64,000 bases of DNA from CANHCC01 sp040381555 (lineage in GTDB: Bacteria; Bacteroidota; Bacteroidia; J057; RFSG01): contig JBEIHC010000001.1 in assembly GCA_040381555.1 (NCBI GenBank), forward strand, positions 1 to 64,000, given 5' to 3'. Below the pieces are notes generated by a model that was not told the origin of the DNA, ran no database searches, and saw only the letters and a list, made by a program, of their open reading frames with translations. Positions 35,308 through 43,604 of this stretch are shown piece after piece. The position numbers and the translations under genes are program-made. Positions within the stretch are counted from its first letter, which is position 1; the number at the start of each line of letters is the position of its first letter.

Positions 35308-36042
35308 ATGAAATTAAAGTTTTTGTTAATTGCTCTGCTGTCTTTTACAGTCATTACTGCTTGCAAGAAAAAGGAAAAAGCGGAGGATGCTCCGGTCGTG
35401 AAGGGATGTATGAATTCCAACTCGATGAATTATAATCCCGCAGCCACTCAGGATGATGGCAGTTGCCAGAATGCAGATGTATTCTTACCGATGAAGGTGG
35501 GAAATAATTGGCAATTGCTGGATACCGTTGAGGTGCCTATCCCAGGTTTTGAATTGTCATTGCCTGTCACAGCTTCTTTGAATATTGATAAGGATACCGT
35601 TATGGGAGGCAATACCTATTTTATGATTTCCCAGTCTTTTGAGGTAGAAGGTTCCCCGATTCCCATTGGCAATGTTTTGCCTTCAACCCGATTTGGATAT
35701 AGAACCGATCGTACCGGAAAAATATACCGTCGGGTACCCGGTGAGGATAAGGAGTATATTTATGTTAATTACCCGCTAGCAGTAGGGGATACTTGGGAAG
35801 ATCAATCCGCCAGTGCTGCTACCTATACCGTTACTGGCACACAACTCATGTGGGTACCTGCAGTAAATAAATTAGTATCAGCCTGGAAGATTCAGGTAGT
35901 ATCCGGCACCACCGGGGGGCAACCCATAGAATTATACTTCAGTAAGGATATTGGTTTGGTTCGCCAGGAAATTTCCTTTACCATTATGGGCTTTAATCTC
36001 GGATTGGATGCCTTCCTGCAAAGTATCGCCCTCCAAAAGTAA
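35308..36042 (+). CDS. Lipoprotein with a calcium-type 'DDGSC' motif
   Basis: A 244-aa lipoprotein. ATG 35308 starts a signal ending in a lipobox (FTVITAC), so it is lipid-anchored, probably in the outer membrane. Right after it lies GCMNSNSMNYNPAATQDDGS, followed by Cys. This is a short Cys-flanked motif common in secreted Bacteroidota proteins, which may form a small calcium- or disulfide-stabilised domain. The rest is beta-rich (MKVGNNWQLLDTVEVPIPG). The upstream TTG 35293 would add five residues and break the signal. A terminator follows. Confidence 0.75.
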   Translation: MKLKFLLIALLSFTVITACKKKEKAEDAPVVKGCMNSNSMNYNPAATQDDGSCQNADVFLPMKVGNNWQLLDTVEVPIPGFELSLPVTASLNIDKDTVMGGNTYFMISQSFEVEGSPIPIGNVLPSTRFGYRTDRTGKIYRRVPGEDKEYIYVNYPLAVGDTWEDQSASAATYTVTGTQLMWVPAVNKLVSAWKIQVVSGTTGGQPIELYFSKDIGLVRQEISFTIMGFNLGLDAFLQSIALQK

Positions 36043-36068
36043 TTCGTCTACAATTAGTAATAATTTAA

Positions 36069-36102
36069 AACCTCCCTCACTCCAATCAGGGAGGTTCTTT
36101 TT
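36069..36102 (+). terminator. Rho-independent terminator after the lipoprotein gene
   Basis: AACCTCCCT and AGGGAGGTT form a 9-bp stem with a 10-nt loop, followed by CTTTTTTA. It ends 9 bp before the next gene, which therefore needs a separate promoter or read-through. Confidence 0.75.
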
Positions 36103-36110
36103 ATCAGTCC

Positions 36111-37934
36111 ATGAAGCGTAATAGTATAGCTTGCTTACTTTCTCTGGTCATCACCGGAGTGGTCTATTTTCTAACCATGGCTCCCAGTGTGGTGGAGATT
36201 GATTCGGGAGAATTATCCGCCGTACAATTCACCGCTGGAATAGCTCATCCAACGGGCTATCCTCTTTTTACCTGGTTAGGCTGGCTTTTTACTCGAATTC
36301 CTTTGGCCTCCTCCATGATTTATCAGATCAATGTATTGGCACTGGTTTATGTATTGGCTTCTCTGGGAATACTCTGGTTTGCATTTAATTTATTTCTGAC
36401 AAAAGTATTATCGGTGAAAGATGAATGGGCTGGTTTCATTCTTCCATCTGCTTTAGTAATTACCCTGGGATTATCTAAAACCTACTGGGCACAGGCTACT
36501 GCAACGGAAGTTTATTCCCTGAATCTGGTCGTATTGGCTGCTATTATTTTCTGCCTGATTTATATACAAGTTTATAATAATCTGAAATATTGGTATGTTT
36601 TAGCCATATTGTTGGGTCTAGGGTTCTCCAATCACATGACCACCTTGATGATTTTACCCGGTATCGCCTGGCTCTATTTTAATTCTTATGGAATCAGCAA
36701 ACCCGAATTATGGAAAAGGCTGGGGAAAATGATTGCAATTTTTTTGAGCGTTCTGGGAATTAATTATGGCGGATTAATGTTCCGGGCTGCTTCTGAACCC
36801 CTGTTAAATTGGGGAAATCCTCATTCCTTTGAGCGATTAATGGTGCATGTAAGTGGTTGGCAATATCGTGTATGGTTATTCTCTTCTTCAAAAGTAACCA
36901 AAGCCAATTTGGCAGAATTCTTTGCTGGTTTCCAGAATGAATTTATGGTATTGGCAATTCTTACTTTAATTGCTGGACTTTTATTTCTCTGGAAACAAAA
37001 TAAAAGATGGGCGATATTCTTTAGTATCAGTTTTGCTTTTACGGTATTGTATGCCTCCAATTATGATATTGCTGATTTGGATTCCTATTTTTTATTAGCC
37101 TATATTGCTGCCAGTTTTTTATTGTTAAGTGGCTGGGTCTATTGTATGCAATGGAAACCTGCATATTCAAAAATAATTCTCGCGATTGCCTTTATTCCCG
37201 GAATTTGGCAAGGTATCACTCAATTTGAAGCTCAGGACAGAAGCCAAGAATTCGTATTTGAAGATTACACCCGTGATGCCATGAATTCTCTTCCTGAGAA
37301 TGCTTTGTTGATGAGTTATCAGTGGGATTTTCTCGTTTCACCTACTTATTATTTTCAACAAGTAGAAGGGTTTAGAAAGGATATTTGTGTAGTAGATAAA
37401 GAATTACTTCGTCGCTCTTGGTATTATCCACAAATGGAGCGACAGTATCCGGATGTATTTAAAAGGGTAGAGGCAGATAGCAAGGAATTTATTCAAGAGG
37501 TAAGTCCTATGGAATTGGGACAAACGAATTTCGATGCTAAAAAGCTCGAATTTCTATTTCGGAAAATAATTAAAGATTTAATTACACCCGGAAAATACGA
37601 AGCCTATCTGGGTATTGAAATGATGCAGAACGATCTACGGAATAATAAAATAGATTTACCTCAGGGATATACTTTTATTCCGGATAAATACTTTATGCGC
37701 ATTGTTGCGGACTCTGCTGGATATCAGCCCTTGGAATTTACCCCCTATCAAATTCGATTTGGAAACCCTAAAAATTCCTATGGCACTGAAATCCGCAAGA
37801 TTGCTGCCAGTATGGCGGTCTATCGTGCCTTATACGAAAAAGCTGCAGGCTTCCCCGATAAAGCAAACCAATGGAAAACAGAAGCCCTGAGAGTTAAACC
37901 CGATTTTCAATTACCCAGCGAATTGAAGGAGTAA
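36111..37934 (+). CDS. DUF2723 membrane protein (GT-C-like)
   Basis: A 607-aa multi-spanning protein of the DUF2723 family. The N-terminus has SLVITGVVYFLTMAPSVVE and then SGELSAVQFTAGIAHPTGY, a hallmark stretch with an acidic residue in an outer loop, as in GT-C transferases. About 10-11 hydrophobic helices occupy residues 1-360. The C-terminal 240 aa (DYTRDAMNSLPENALLMSY, VDKELLRRSWYYPQMERQY) are soluble and probably periplasmic. Related Bacteroidota proteins are believed to act in protein or lipid O-glycosylation, but the donor and acceptor are unknown. It faces the TMTC-like array 1.9 kb away, separated by a repeat-rich gap and one unrelated gene. Confidence 0.85.
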   Translation: MKRNSIACLLSLVITGVVYFLTMAPSVVEIDSGELSAVQFTAGIAHPTGYPLFTWLGWLFTRIPLASSMIYQINVLALVYVLASLGILWFAFNLFLTKVLSVKDEWAGFILPSALVITLGLSKTYWAQATATEVYSLNLVVLAAIIFCLIYIQVYNNLKYWYVLAILLGLGFSNHMTTLMILPGIAWLYFNSYGISKPELWKRLGKMIAIFLSVLGINYGGLMFRAASEPLLNWGNPHSFERLMVHVSGWQYRVWLFSSSKVTKANLAEFFAGFQNEFMVLAILTLIAGLLFLWKQNKRWAIFFSISFAFTVLYASNYDIADLDSYFLLAYIAASFLLLSGWVYCMQWKPAYSKIILAIAFIPGIWQGITQFEAQDRSQEFVFEDYTRDAMNSLPENALLMSYQWDFLVSPTYYFQQVEGFRKDICVVDKELLRRSWYYPQMERQYPDVFKRVEADSKEFIQEVSPMELGQTNFDAKKLEFLFRKIIKDLITPGKYEAYLGIEMMQNDLRNNKIDLPQGYTFIPDKYFMRIVADSAGYQPLEFTPYQIRFGNPKNSYGTEIRKIAASMAVYRALYEKAAGFPDKANQWKTEALRVKPDFQLPSELKE

Positions 37935-38186
37935 GGGAGGAAAATAGTATATTCGTTATTCTTTCTTTATTCTCGTGAGCTAACTCTTTCGCTCTCTTCT
38001 CTCATTCTCGCTCTGACCTTTGGGGTGTGTTGTCATTCGTACGGCTCTGTGCAAGTGTTAGTGCGGCAAATATTGCATCCGTGCGGCAGGGTAGGTTTTC
38101 CTATTATTGAACTTTTATATTTAAGTCTGAATCACAGACCAAAAGGAATGGGGGATTGCGCAGATTGTGCTATTGCATTTTTCCAA

Positions 38187-38214
38187 GTAGAGATGCACAA
38201 TTGTGCGTCTCTAC
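38187..38214. repeat. 28-bp near-perfect palindrome
   Basis: GTAGAGATGCACAA and TTGTGCGTCTCTAC pair with one mismatch. This type of GTAGAGACGC-like palindrome is a common dispersed element in several phyla, so it is probably a genome-wide repeat. Confidence 0.6.
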
Positions 38215-38235
38215 TGTAAGAGCGCAATATCATAG

Positions 38236-38255
38236 CGAGGCGGTACCGCCCCTCG
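38236..38255. repeat. GC-rich palindrome
   Basis: CGAGGCGGTACCGCCCCTCG: the core GGCGGTACCGCC is perfect, with a bulged outer pair. It lies 22 bp after the 38187 palindrome. Confidence 0.45.
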
Positions 38256-38287
38256 TGAAATTAAATTCGCTACGCTCATTATTGTTT

Positions 38288-38380
38288 AACCACTAAGATC
38301 ACAAAGAAGGTTACAAAGTACCACAAAGTGTAATCTGCGCGTATCAAGAATTAACCGCAAAGTAACAAAGGGACGCAAAG
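38288..38380 (+). repeat. Degenerate ACAAAG-rich direct repeats
   Basis: Units such as AACCACTAAGATCACAAAG, GGTTACAAAG, CCACAAAG and, after a gap, TTAACCGCAAAGTAACAAAG with GGACGCAAAG recur across 93 bp. This resembles the degenerate AACCACAAAG-type dispersed element known in many environmental genomes. Confidence 0.45.
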
Positions 38381-38441
38381 GGGCGCTTCGCTTTTTAATT
38401 TACGCTACTTAAATAATTGAGGTGCGTGCGGCCGGCTGTCA

Positions 38442-38505
38442 TGTCGAGTACGAGGCCCAATGGAATTTTGCAATAACGAAATTTAGGAGGCCTCGTATCG
38501 AGACA
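38442..38505. repeat. Long-looped inverted repeat
   Basis: TGTCGAGTACGAGGCC (38442-38457) pairs with GGCCTCGTATCGAGACA (38489-38505) around a 31-nt loop, with a small number of mismatches. The element ends next to GGTGCGGC, and GTGCGGCCGGC also lies just before it. Confidence 0.55.
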
Positions 38506-38664
38506 GGTGCGGCTCGAAAAACAGAGTGAGAATGAGAGCGAAGTTGAGAATTCTAAAGTATAAAGTTTAATAAACGAAGGGTAAATCTGGATAGCGAAAT
38601 GTCGGTTTCATTGCTATTCGGAATAGTTTTCGGCCAAACATCAAACTCTGTCTCTCCCCTCCCT

Positions 38665-38743
38665 GCCCTGAAAGGGCATTTTAGTTTGTCCTGCACTTTA
38701 GTGCAGGAAGGGTATTTTAGTTTGCCCGGCACTTCAGTGCCGG
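38665..38743. repeat. Three-hairpin unit with ATTTTAGTTTG linkers
   Basis: Hairpins GCCCTgaaAGGGC (38665-38677), CCTGCACtttaGTGCAGG (38690-38707) and CCGGCACttcaGTGCCGG (38726-38743) are separated by the repeated linker ATTTTAGTTTG. The unit ends 16 bp before the stop of the minus-strand gene at 38760 and could also terminate transcription. Confidence 0.65.
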
Positions 38744-38759
38744 ACAAAAAGATAACCCA

Positions 38760-39662
38760 TCACTTCATTTGATACTTATCTCTCGCTTTCTGCCATTGCT
38801 GCTCTGATTTTTTCTTATGTTTGGGAAGCATCGCAATATAGGATGTTTGATACGATTTTTTGATATTTTTCTTGAAAATTTCCGTGCCCCCACTCATAAT
38901 TGCATATTTTAATGAAAGGCTTATTTCATAACTATTAATCTGAAATCCCATTAATTTTTTGCCTTTACGGAACTGGTAGTTTACCGGATAGTATTCGTAA
39001 TTCATAGATTTTAATAATTCGTAAATGGATTTATTATCCTGATAGGGTTGTTGAAAAAATGCTTGCTTTAAATCTATGGCACAGAAATTTACTGGGGGGT
39101 AATTAGAAAATTCGATAATAAGTGTAATTCTTTCTGGTGTATAAATCATTATGCCCATTGAATCTCTTACTCGGATATTGACTTGCATAGTTCGGCTAAC
39201 GCTGTAATTAAAACTATCCCTTGAGTTTTGACTTTCTTGAGTAATGGATTTACTATCTCTAAAATAGATTTTATCTATGAAATATTTTAGGGAATCTTTA
39301 TGAAGTTCATGGAAATCATACACACTCATTTCGCTCAAAGGGTCTGGTTTTGTATCATAGGCAATTACTTTGCATTTTTCATTTTTAATACCTTCCAGGA
39401 TTAATGCAGGAATACCACTTAACACAGGCTCATTTACCTGTTGAAACAGGGGCGTATTGTTCATCACATGTTTTAAATGGGGGGGTACAAATCGTGGCCA
39501 GTTCTGATCCAAAGGAATCCAAATGGTCATGACCTGATCATACGGGGTATAAATAAATTCTGAATCAGGAGTTAATGTTTCTGGCTTGCTGGGATTGGGT
39601 AATTTCTGCGCACTGCATTCTAACAGAATGAATACCATCAATAAAGTCAAAATATTTTTCAT
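38760..39662 (-). CDS. Exported protein of unknown function (300 aa)
   Basis: I do not recognise the family. ATG 39662 begins a signal peptide (MKNILTLLMVFILLECSAQ); the upstream ATG at 39689 would place charged residues before it and is disfavoured. The mature part is strand-rich (YTPYDQVMTIWIPLD, YYPVNYQFRKGKKLMGFQI) and ends in a basic tail (MLPKHKKKSEQQWQKARDK). A Cys in the signal region is not in a good lipobox (LLEC). It lies between the repeat-rich gap and the TMTC-like array, with no operon partner visible. It may be a small barrel or a surface protein. Confidence 0.6.
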   Translation of the reverse strand: MKNILTLLMVFILLECSAQKLPNPSKPETLTPDSEFIYTPYDQVMTIWIPLDQNWPRFVPPHLKHVMNNTPLFQQVNEPVLSGIPALILEGIKNEKCKVIAYDTKPDPLSEMSVYDFHELHKDSLKYFIDKIYFRDSKSITQESQNSRDSFNYSVSRTMQVNIRVRDSMGIMIYTPERITLIIEFSNYPPVNFCAIDLKQAFFQQPYQDNKSIYELLKSMNYEYYPVNYQFRKGKKLMGFQINSYEISLSLKYAIMSGGTEIFKKNIKKSYQTSYIAMLPKHKKKSEQQWQKARDKYQMK

Positions 39663-39785
39663 GATATATGAGGGTAAATACCAGGACAAATTTATAAAAA
39701 TATAATTAAAAAAAAAGTAAAATGTTTTATTTTGAAATCGGCCAGGAGGAGAGCCGGCTTATTCGATGTTATCCTTTAGGTTTGT

Positions 39786-39800
39786 AACATCACCAAACGG
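39786..39800 (+). repeat. Dispersed ATCACCAAACGG element, copy 4
   Basis: AACATCACCAAACGG (39786-39800) matches the dispersed element and overlaps the stop codon (39790-39792) of the minus-strand gene. The small ORF block is absent. Confidence 0.5.
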
Positions 39801-41595
39801 TTTTATCCTGATCTATCGCAACCTGAGCTTCTGCGATTCCTTTAGAGGCCGCAACTTTCATCCAGCCTCTGGATTCGGATAATTTTCCTTGTTTCGCTAA
39901 AAGTAATGCCATTTGGTAATAAGCCTGGCCATTTGTACTATCAATGTTTAGGGCCTGATATAAGCTATGAGTGGCTAAGCTGTCTTGTCCGGTATTTTTG
40001 TAGGCTTCGGATAGCTGAATTCTATATCGGGCATTCTGTGGATACTCCTTAATACTTGCTCTGAAATAGTACAAAGCCGTGTCCCATTTCTGCTGATATA
40101 AGCTTGCCTGTGCCAATTCCGGATAATAGATTTCCGGTTCAGAAGATAAGCCTATCGCTTTGCGATACATGTTCTCGGCAGCGTAATATTTTCCTGCCTG
40201 TAAGAATGTCTTGCCCGCCCCGGTATAAGCTTGTATAGAATCGGGATATAATTCGGTAAGTTTTAAATAGAGTGGCAAGGCCTGATCCGATTCTTGCCTG
40301 TTGTATCTGCTCTGCGCCAGATTGAAATTAGCGGCATAAATATCAGGATTGTAGCTTAAAATATCTCCATAAAAACTCTCATCATTTCTCCAGACTCTGA
40401 TTCGATTTATCTGGATAGCAGAAAAAATAATAACAGTAAGGACGATAGCAATAGGTAATGAATTTCTTAATATCTGATATCTGTACCAGGCAATCCAGGA
40501 AAATTCGACAATCAGATACAGTAAGCCCAATCCTGCTATATAGTGATTTCGATCGGCCATGAGTGCCTGACCAGCAGGAAATAATTGTAATACAGGTAGA
40601 ATACAGACAAAGAAAAATAACCAGCCACTTAAGGTAACCCGACTAAAAGGTAAAATCTTAAAAAAGGTTATTAGCAGTCCAATCAATACAACAGGCGCAA
40701 GGTAATCTCTCAATTCCGGGGATTCCGGGAAGGGATAAAAGGTTGATAATTGAATGGGCATTACCGTTCGGGAAATATAAAACACCAGAGCCCGGCATAC
40801 AAATAGAAATTCCTGCCAATTGTGTAGGGTGCCGATTCGTCCTTCATTTAATTGAGCCAGAAAGGTAAACCAGACTAAAACAATTCCGATAAAAAAAAAT
40901 GGGAATTTCTCACTGATTGTATCCCTCCAGTTTATTTTCCTATTTTCCAGATAATCAATTAAAGGCAATAGTAAGGGTAAACTCATAGCCATGGGTTTAC
41001 ATAAACAAGCCCAGACAAATCCAACTAAACTCAGTCGATAAAAATATTTATTTCCGCTGACCGTATAGCGGTAATAGAATAAAATGGAAAACAAAAAACC
41101 AGCCGCATATAGTACATCCTTTCTTCCGTTTACCCAGGCAATACTTTCTGCATGCAGTGGGTGAATGCCGAAAAATAGTGCCACCATCCATCCTTTGGTG
41201 CGATTATTTCCCAGTCTTCGAAATATTCTGTACACCAGCCAGACGTTGATTAAATGCCAGAATAGATTCTGTGCATGATAACTCAATGGATTAAATCCAC
41301 CTATTCGAAAATCCAGGGCAATACTTATGTCCACCAATGGATGATACCCTCCCTGGGTTGCGGAGGTAAATAATTTAAACAGACCAGAAAAATCTAAATT
41401 TCGGATTAATTCATTTTCTAGTACCAGTTGCTTATCCTCAATCCCAGCAAATCCATTCCACAAGGCTATCAAATTTACACTCAATACAATCAGCAGAAGT
41501 ATTACAATCGATGGACCTCTTTTACGGAGATATAAAGCAAATGAACTATCCGTAACAGAACCAGCAACCGTGGGAGAGGGGTGTAGGATTTTCAT
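39790..41595 (-). CDS. TMTC-like membrane protein with TPR domain, paralogue D
   Basis: A 601-aa protein with a membrane half and a TPR half, as in TMTC-type O-mannosyltransferases. ATG 41595 overlaps the previous stop (41592-41594) in ATGA, so it is preferred over the ATG at 41613. The first outer loop carries an acidic pair (GIEDKQLV, Glu53-Asp54), which differs from the DD/DE of its paralogues. GGYHPLVDISIALDF, FGIHPLHAESIAWVNGRKD and MADRNHYIAGLG are the conserved motifs. About six TPRs (YLKLTELYPDSIQAYTGAG, YYQMALLLAKQGKLSESRG) end the protein. Of the four paralogues this is the most diverged, so it may have a different substrate or be a partner. The function is inference. Confidence 0.75.
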   Translation of the reverse strand: MKILHPSPTVAGSVTDSSFALYLRKRGPSIVILLLIVLSVNLIALWNGFAGIEDKQLVLENELIRNLDFSGLFKLFTSATQGGYHPLVDISIALDFRIGGFNPLSYHAQNLFWHLINVWLVYRIFRRLGNNRTKGWMVALFFGIHPLHAESIAWVNGRKDVLYAAGFLFSILFYYRYTVSGNKYFYRLSLVGFVWACLCKPMAMSLPLLLPLIDYLENRKINWRDTISEKFPFFFIGIVLVWFTFLAQLNEGRIGTLHNWQEFLFVCRALVFYISRTVMPIQLSTFYPFPESPELRDYLAPVVLIGLLITFFKILPFSRVTLSGWLFFFVCILPVLQLFPAGQALMADRNHYIAGLGLLYLIVEFSWIAWYRYQILRNSLPIAIVLTVIIFSAIQINRIRVWRNDESFYGDILSYNPDIYAANFNLAQSRYNRQESDQALPLYLKLTELYPDSIQAYTGAGKTFLQAGKYYAAENMYRKAIGLSSEPEIYYPELAQASLYQQKWDTALYYFRASIKEYPQNARYRIQLSEAYKNTGQDSLATHSLYQALNIDSTNGQAYYQMALLLAKQGKLSESRGWMKVAASKGIAEAQVAIDQDKTVW

Positions 41596-43598
41596 CGGTT
41601 GGAATTTAACCACTGTTGTGCCGCACCATGACCTAAGGAGGCTGCTTTTTCAAAATTCGCCCGGGATTTTTGCTGATCCTTTAAGTAATACCAGGTAACT
41701 CCCATATTAAAATAGGCATCTCTGAAATTTGGGTCTACCTGTAACGCCTTTTCATACCAAGATAAGGCTGTCTGATATTCCTTGCGGGAAAAATAGATTA
41801 CTCCCATGTTTCCCATTGCATCCGGATAGTCAGGCTTCATTTCCAATGCCTTCTGATAGCAATATATACTGGAATCTGTTTTCTGAATCTGATAGTACAA
41901 ATTCCCTAAATTATACCATACCCTTGGCTCATTTTCCTTAAGCCTTAAAGCCTCATTGTAGTGATAGGCTGCCTCGTTATATCTTCCTAATTCATTTAAT
42001 AGGGTCCCTAAATTATTATGGGGAGAGGGGTTATTGGGGTCAACTGACAATGATTTGTTGAATATACTTAACGCCTCTTCATATTTTCCTAAAGCCTGTA
42101 ATGCAGTAGCCAGATTGTTATAAGTATCCGAATTGTTGGGATTCAATGTAATTGCCTTATAATACAGGGGAATTGCAGTTCCAGGTTGTCCATATTGATT
42201 TAGTAAAATCCCATAATTATTATAAGGTTCAAAATAGGATGAATCTATCGCCAAGGCTTTTTGATATAATTCCATTGCGCGCAGGTCACTTTCTTTTCCT
42301 GACTTTTCCAGTGAAACGCCTAAGTTAAATAATACAAAAGGTACATTCTGATTTTCTTTATAAGTATCTTCCCAAAGACTTTTGGAATCTTTCCATATAC
42401 TTATTCGTGGAATTGTTAGGGTATATCCAATAACGATAAAGATTACCGATACTATCATGGAATATAGTTTGCCTGAAAATTTACTGAGTCTCCAGGCCAG
42501 CGCAATTGAAAATCCAATGGAGGCAAAATAAAAGTACCTATCGGCTGCAATTGCTTTCCCAACCGGAAGGATTTGTAGTACGATACTAATTCCTATAAAG
42601 TAAAATAAGAAAGCGAGAATCCATTCAGGAAATTTCTTTCTAATCATCCATAATCCAACTACCAATCCGATGCTTAAAACAGGAGATAGAAGTAGTAGTA
42701 TATTTTTTAAGGAGGGATACTCATAATGCGCGGATAAAGGGATAGGAAAAATAAACTTTTGAAGATAAAACCACACTCCATAGGATGGATAGAGTATTTT
42801 GGCATAAAAGGGCAAGTTTCCTGTGTCTGTTCGAATAGCAGCTGCCTCGGCTTGAGCTAAAATAGCGACATAACCAAAAATTAAGCTTACAATCAAGAAC
42901 GGAAGAAATTTGGGATTTAAAATGTATTTGGGAATTTCTCTCCATTCTAATTTTCCTTCCTTTTCAATTTTTAAGGTGATACCAATCAAAATAATAATTG
43001 GAGTTACCACCACGGCCATTCCTTTAGATAAACAGGCAAGGACTAAACAGAATATACTTAAACCCCAAAATATATTGGATTGACGCGTATGCCAAAGATA
43101 GGCCATTAAAATGGATAAACTAGCAAACATAGTATATAAGACATCCTTTCTTTCTGCTATCCAGGCAACTGATTCCACATGTAATGGATGCAAGGAAAAT
43201 AATAATCCTCCAGCCAATGATGCCCAAGGATTTTTAGTCCACATAACTAAAAGAATATATAGGATGAGGGAGGTCAGGCAATGGAGTAAAATATTGGTCA
43301 AAATATATCCAGCGGGATCCTTACCCTGAAAGGAATAATCAATGGCGTAACTAATCATCGTTAAAGGATGATAATTTCCCATAAAGAACGACTTGAATTC
43401 GTGGGAAATCATTTCCGTATTTAATTGTTGAATGCCTCTATTTTCACTTACATACGCTCTTTCATCATAATTGGTAAATTTATTATCTAAAGCGGGTTGA
43501 TAGATGAAACCAGTTATTAAGATTAAAATCAATCCTCCTAACCAGGATAAATAAGGCGACTCGACAGTATCTTTTACCTGTATGTTTTTCTTTTTCAT
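41592..43598 (-). CDS. TMTC-like membrane protein with TPR domain, paralogue C
   Basis: A 668-aa integral-membrane protein. An N-terminal GT-C-like region (about 1-400) has about 10-11 helices with the acidic pair DE (Asp45-Glu46 in YDERAYVSEN). It also has the family motifs GNYHPLTMISYAIDYSF, FSLHPLHVESVAWIAERKD and AADRYFYFASIG. Eight or so TPR repeats follow (EPYNNYGILLNQYGQPGTA, PHNNLGTLLNELGRYNEAA), the longest TPR set in the array. The end, EKAASLGHGAAQQWLNS, matches the cap of its neighbours. It starts 6 bp after paralogue B. By homology it could transfer mannose (or another sugar) from a polyprenyl carrier to proteins, but bacterial members are untested. Confidence 0.8.
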   Translation of the reverse strand: MKKKNIQVKDTVESPYLSWLGGLILILITGFIYQPALDNKFTNYDERAYVSENRGIQQLNTEMISHEFKSFFMGNYHPLTMISYAIDYSFQGKDPAGYILTNILLHCLTSLILYILLVMWTKNPWASLAGGLLFSLHPLHVESVAWIAERKDVLYTMFASLSILMAYLWHTRQSNIFWGLSIFCLVLACLSKGMAVVVTPIIILIGITLKIEKEGKLEWREIPKYILNPKFLPFLIVSLIFGYVAILAQAEAAAIRTDTGNLPFYAKILYPSYGVWFYLQKFIFPIPLSAHYEYPSLKNILLLLSPVLSIGLVVGLWMIRKKFPEWILAFLFYFIGISIVLQILPVGKAIAADRYFYFASIGFSIALAWRLSKFSGKLYSMIVSVIFIVIGYTLTIPRISIWKDSKSLWEDTYKENQNVPFVLFNLGVSLEKSGKESDLRAMELYQKALAIDSSYFEPYNNYGILLNQYGQPGTAIPLYYKAITLNPNNSDTYNNLATALQALGKYEEALSIFNKSLSVDPNNPSPHNNLGTLLNELGRYNEAAYHYNEALRLKENEPRVWYNLGNLYYQIQKTDSSIYCYQKALEMKPDYPDAMGNMGVIYFSRKEYQTALSWYEKALQVDPNFRDAYFNMGVTWYYLKDQQKSRANFEKAASLGHGAAQQWLNSNR

Positions 43599-43604
43599 GT
43601 TGAA

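Larger units (their letters stand above)
37935..38759. other. Repeat-rich non-coding gap
   Basis: About 825 bp without a credible gene. It is a mosaic of at least five repeat types: a palindrome at 38187, a second palindrome at 38236, a tandem-like CACAAAG region at 38288-38380, a long hairpin at 38442-38505, and a three-hairpin unit at 38665-38743. A 64-aa frame at 38025 runs through two of these and looks accidental. Such gaps are commonly made of dispersed repeats, so this is a likely recombination-tolerant spot. Confidence 0.7.

Noticed and set aside
38025..38219. 64-aa ORF in the repeat-rich gap
   Set aside because: It runs through a palindrome and is cysteine-rich without any family pattern; it is an accidental frame.
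37935..38759. tRNA or other structured RNA gene in the gap
   Set aside because: No cloverleaf or GTTCRANNC box was found; the strong hairpins are repeat units.
38760..39662. Lipoprotein assignment for the 300-aa exported protein
   Set aside because: The cysteine in FILLECSAQ has Glu at -1, which does not fit a lipobox; cleavage after SAQ by signal peptidase I is more likely.
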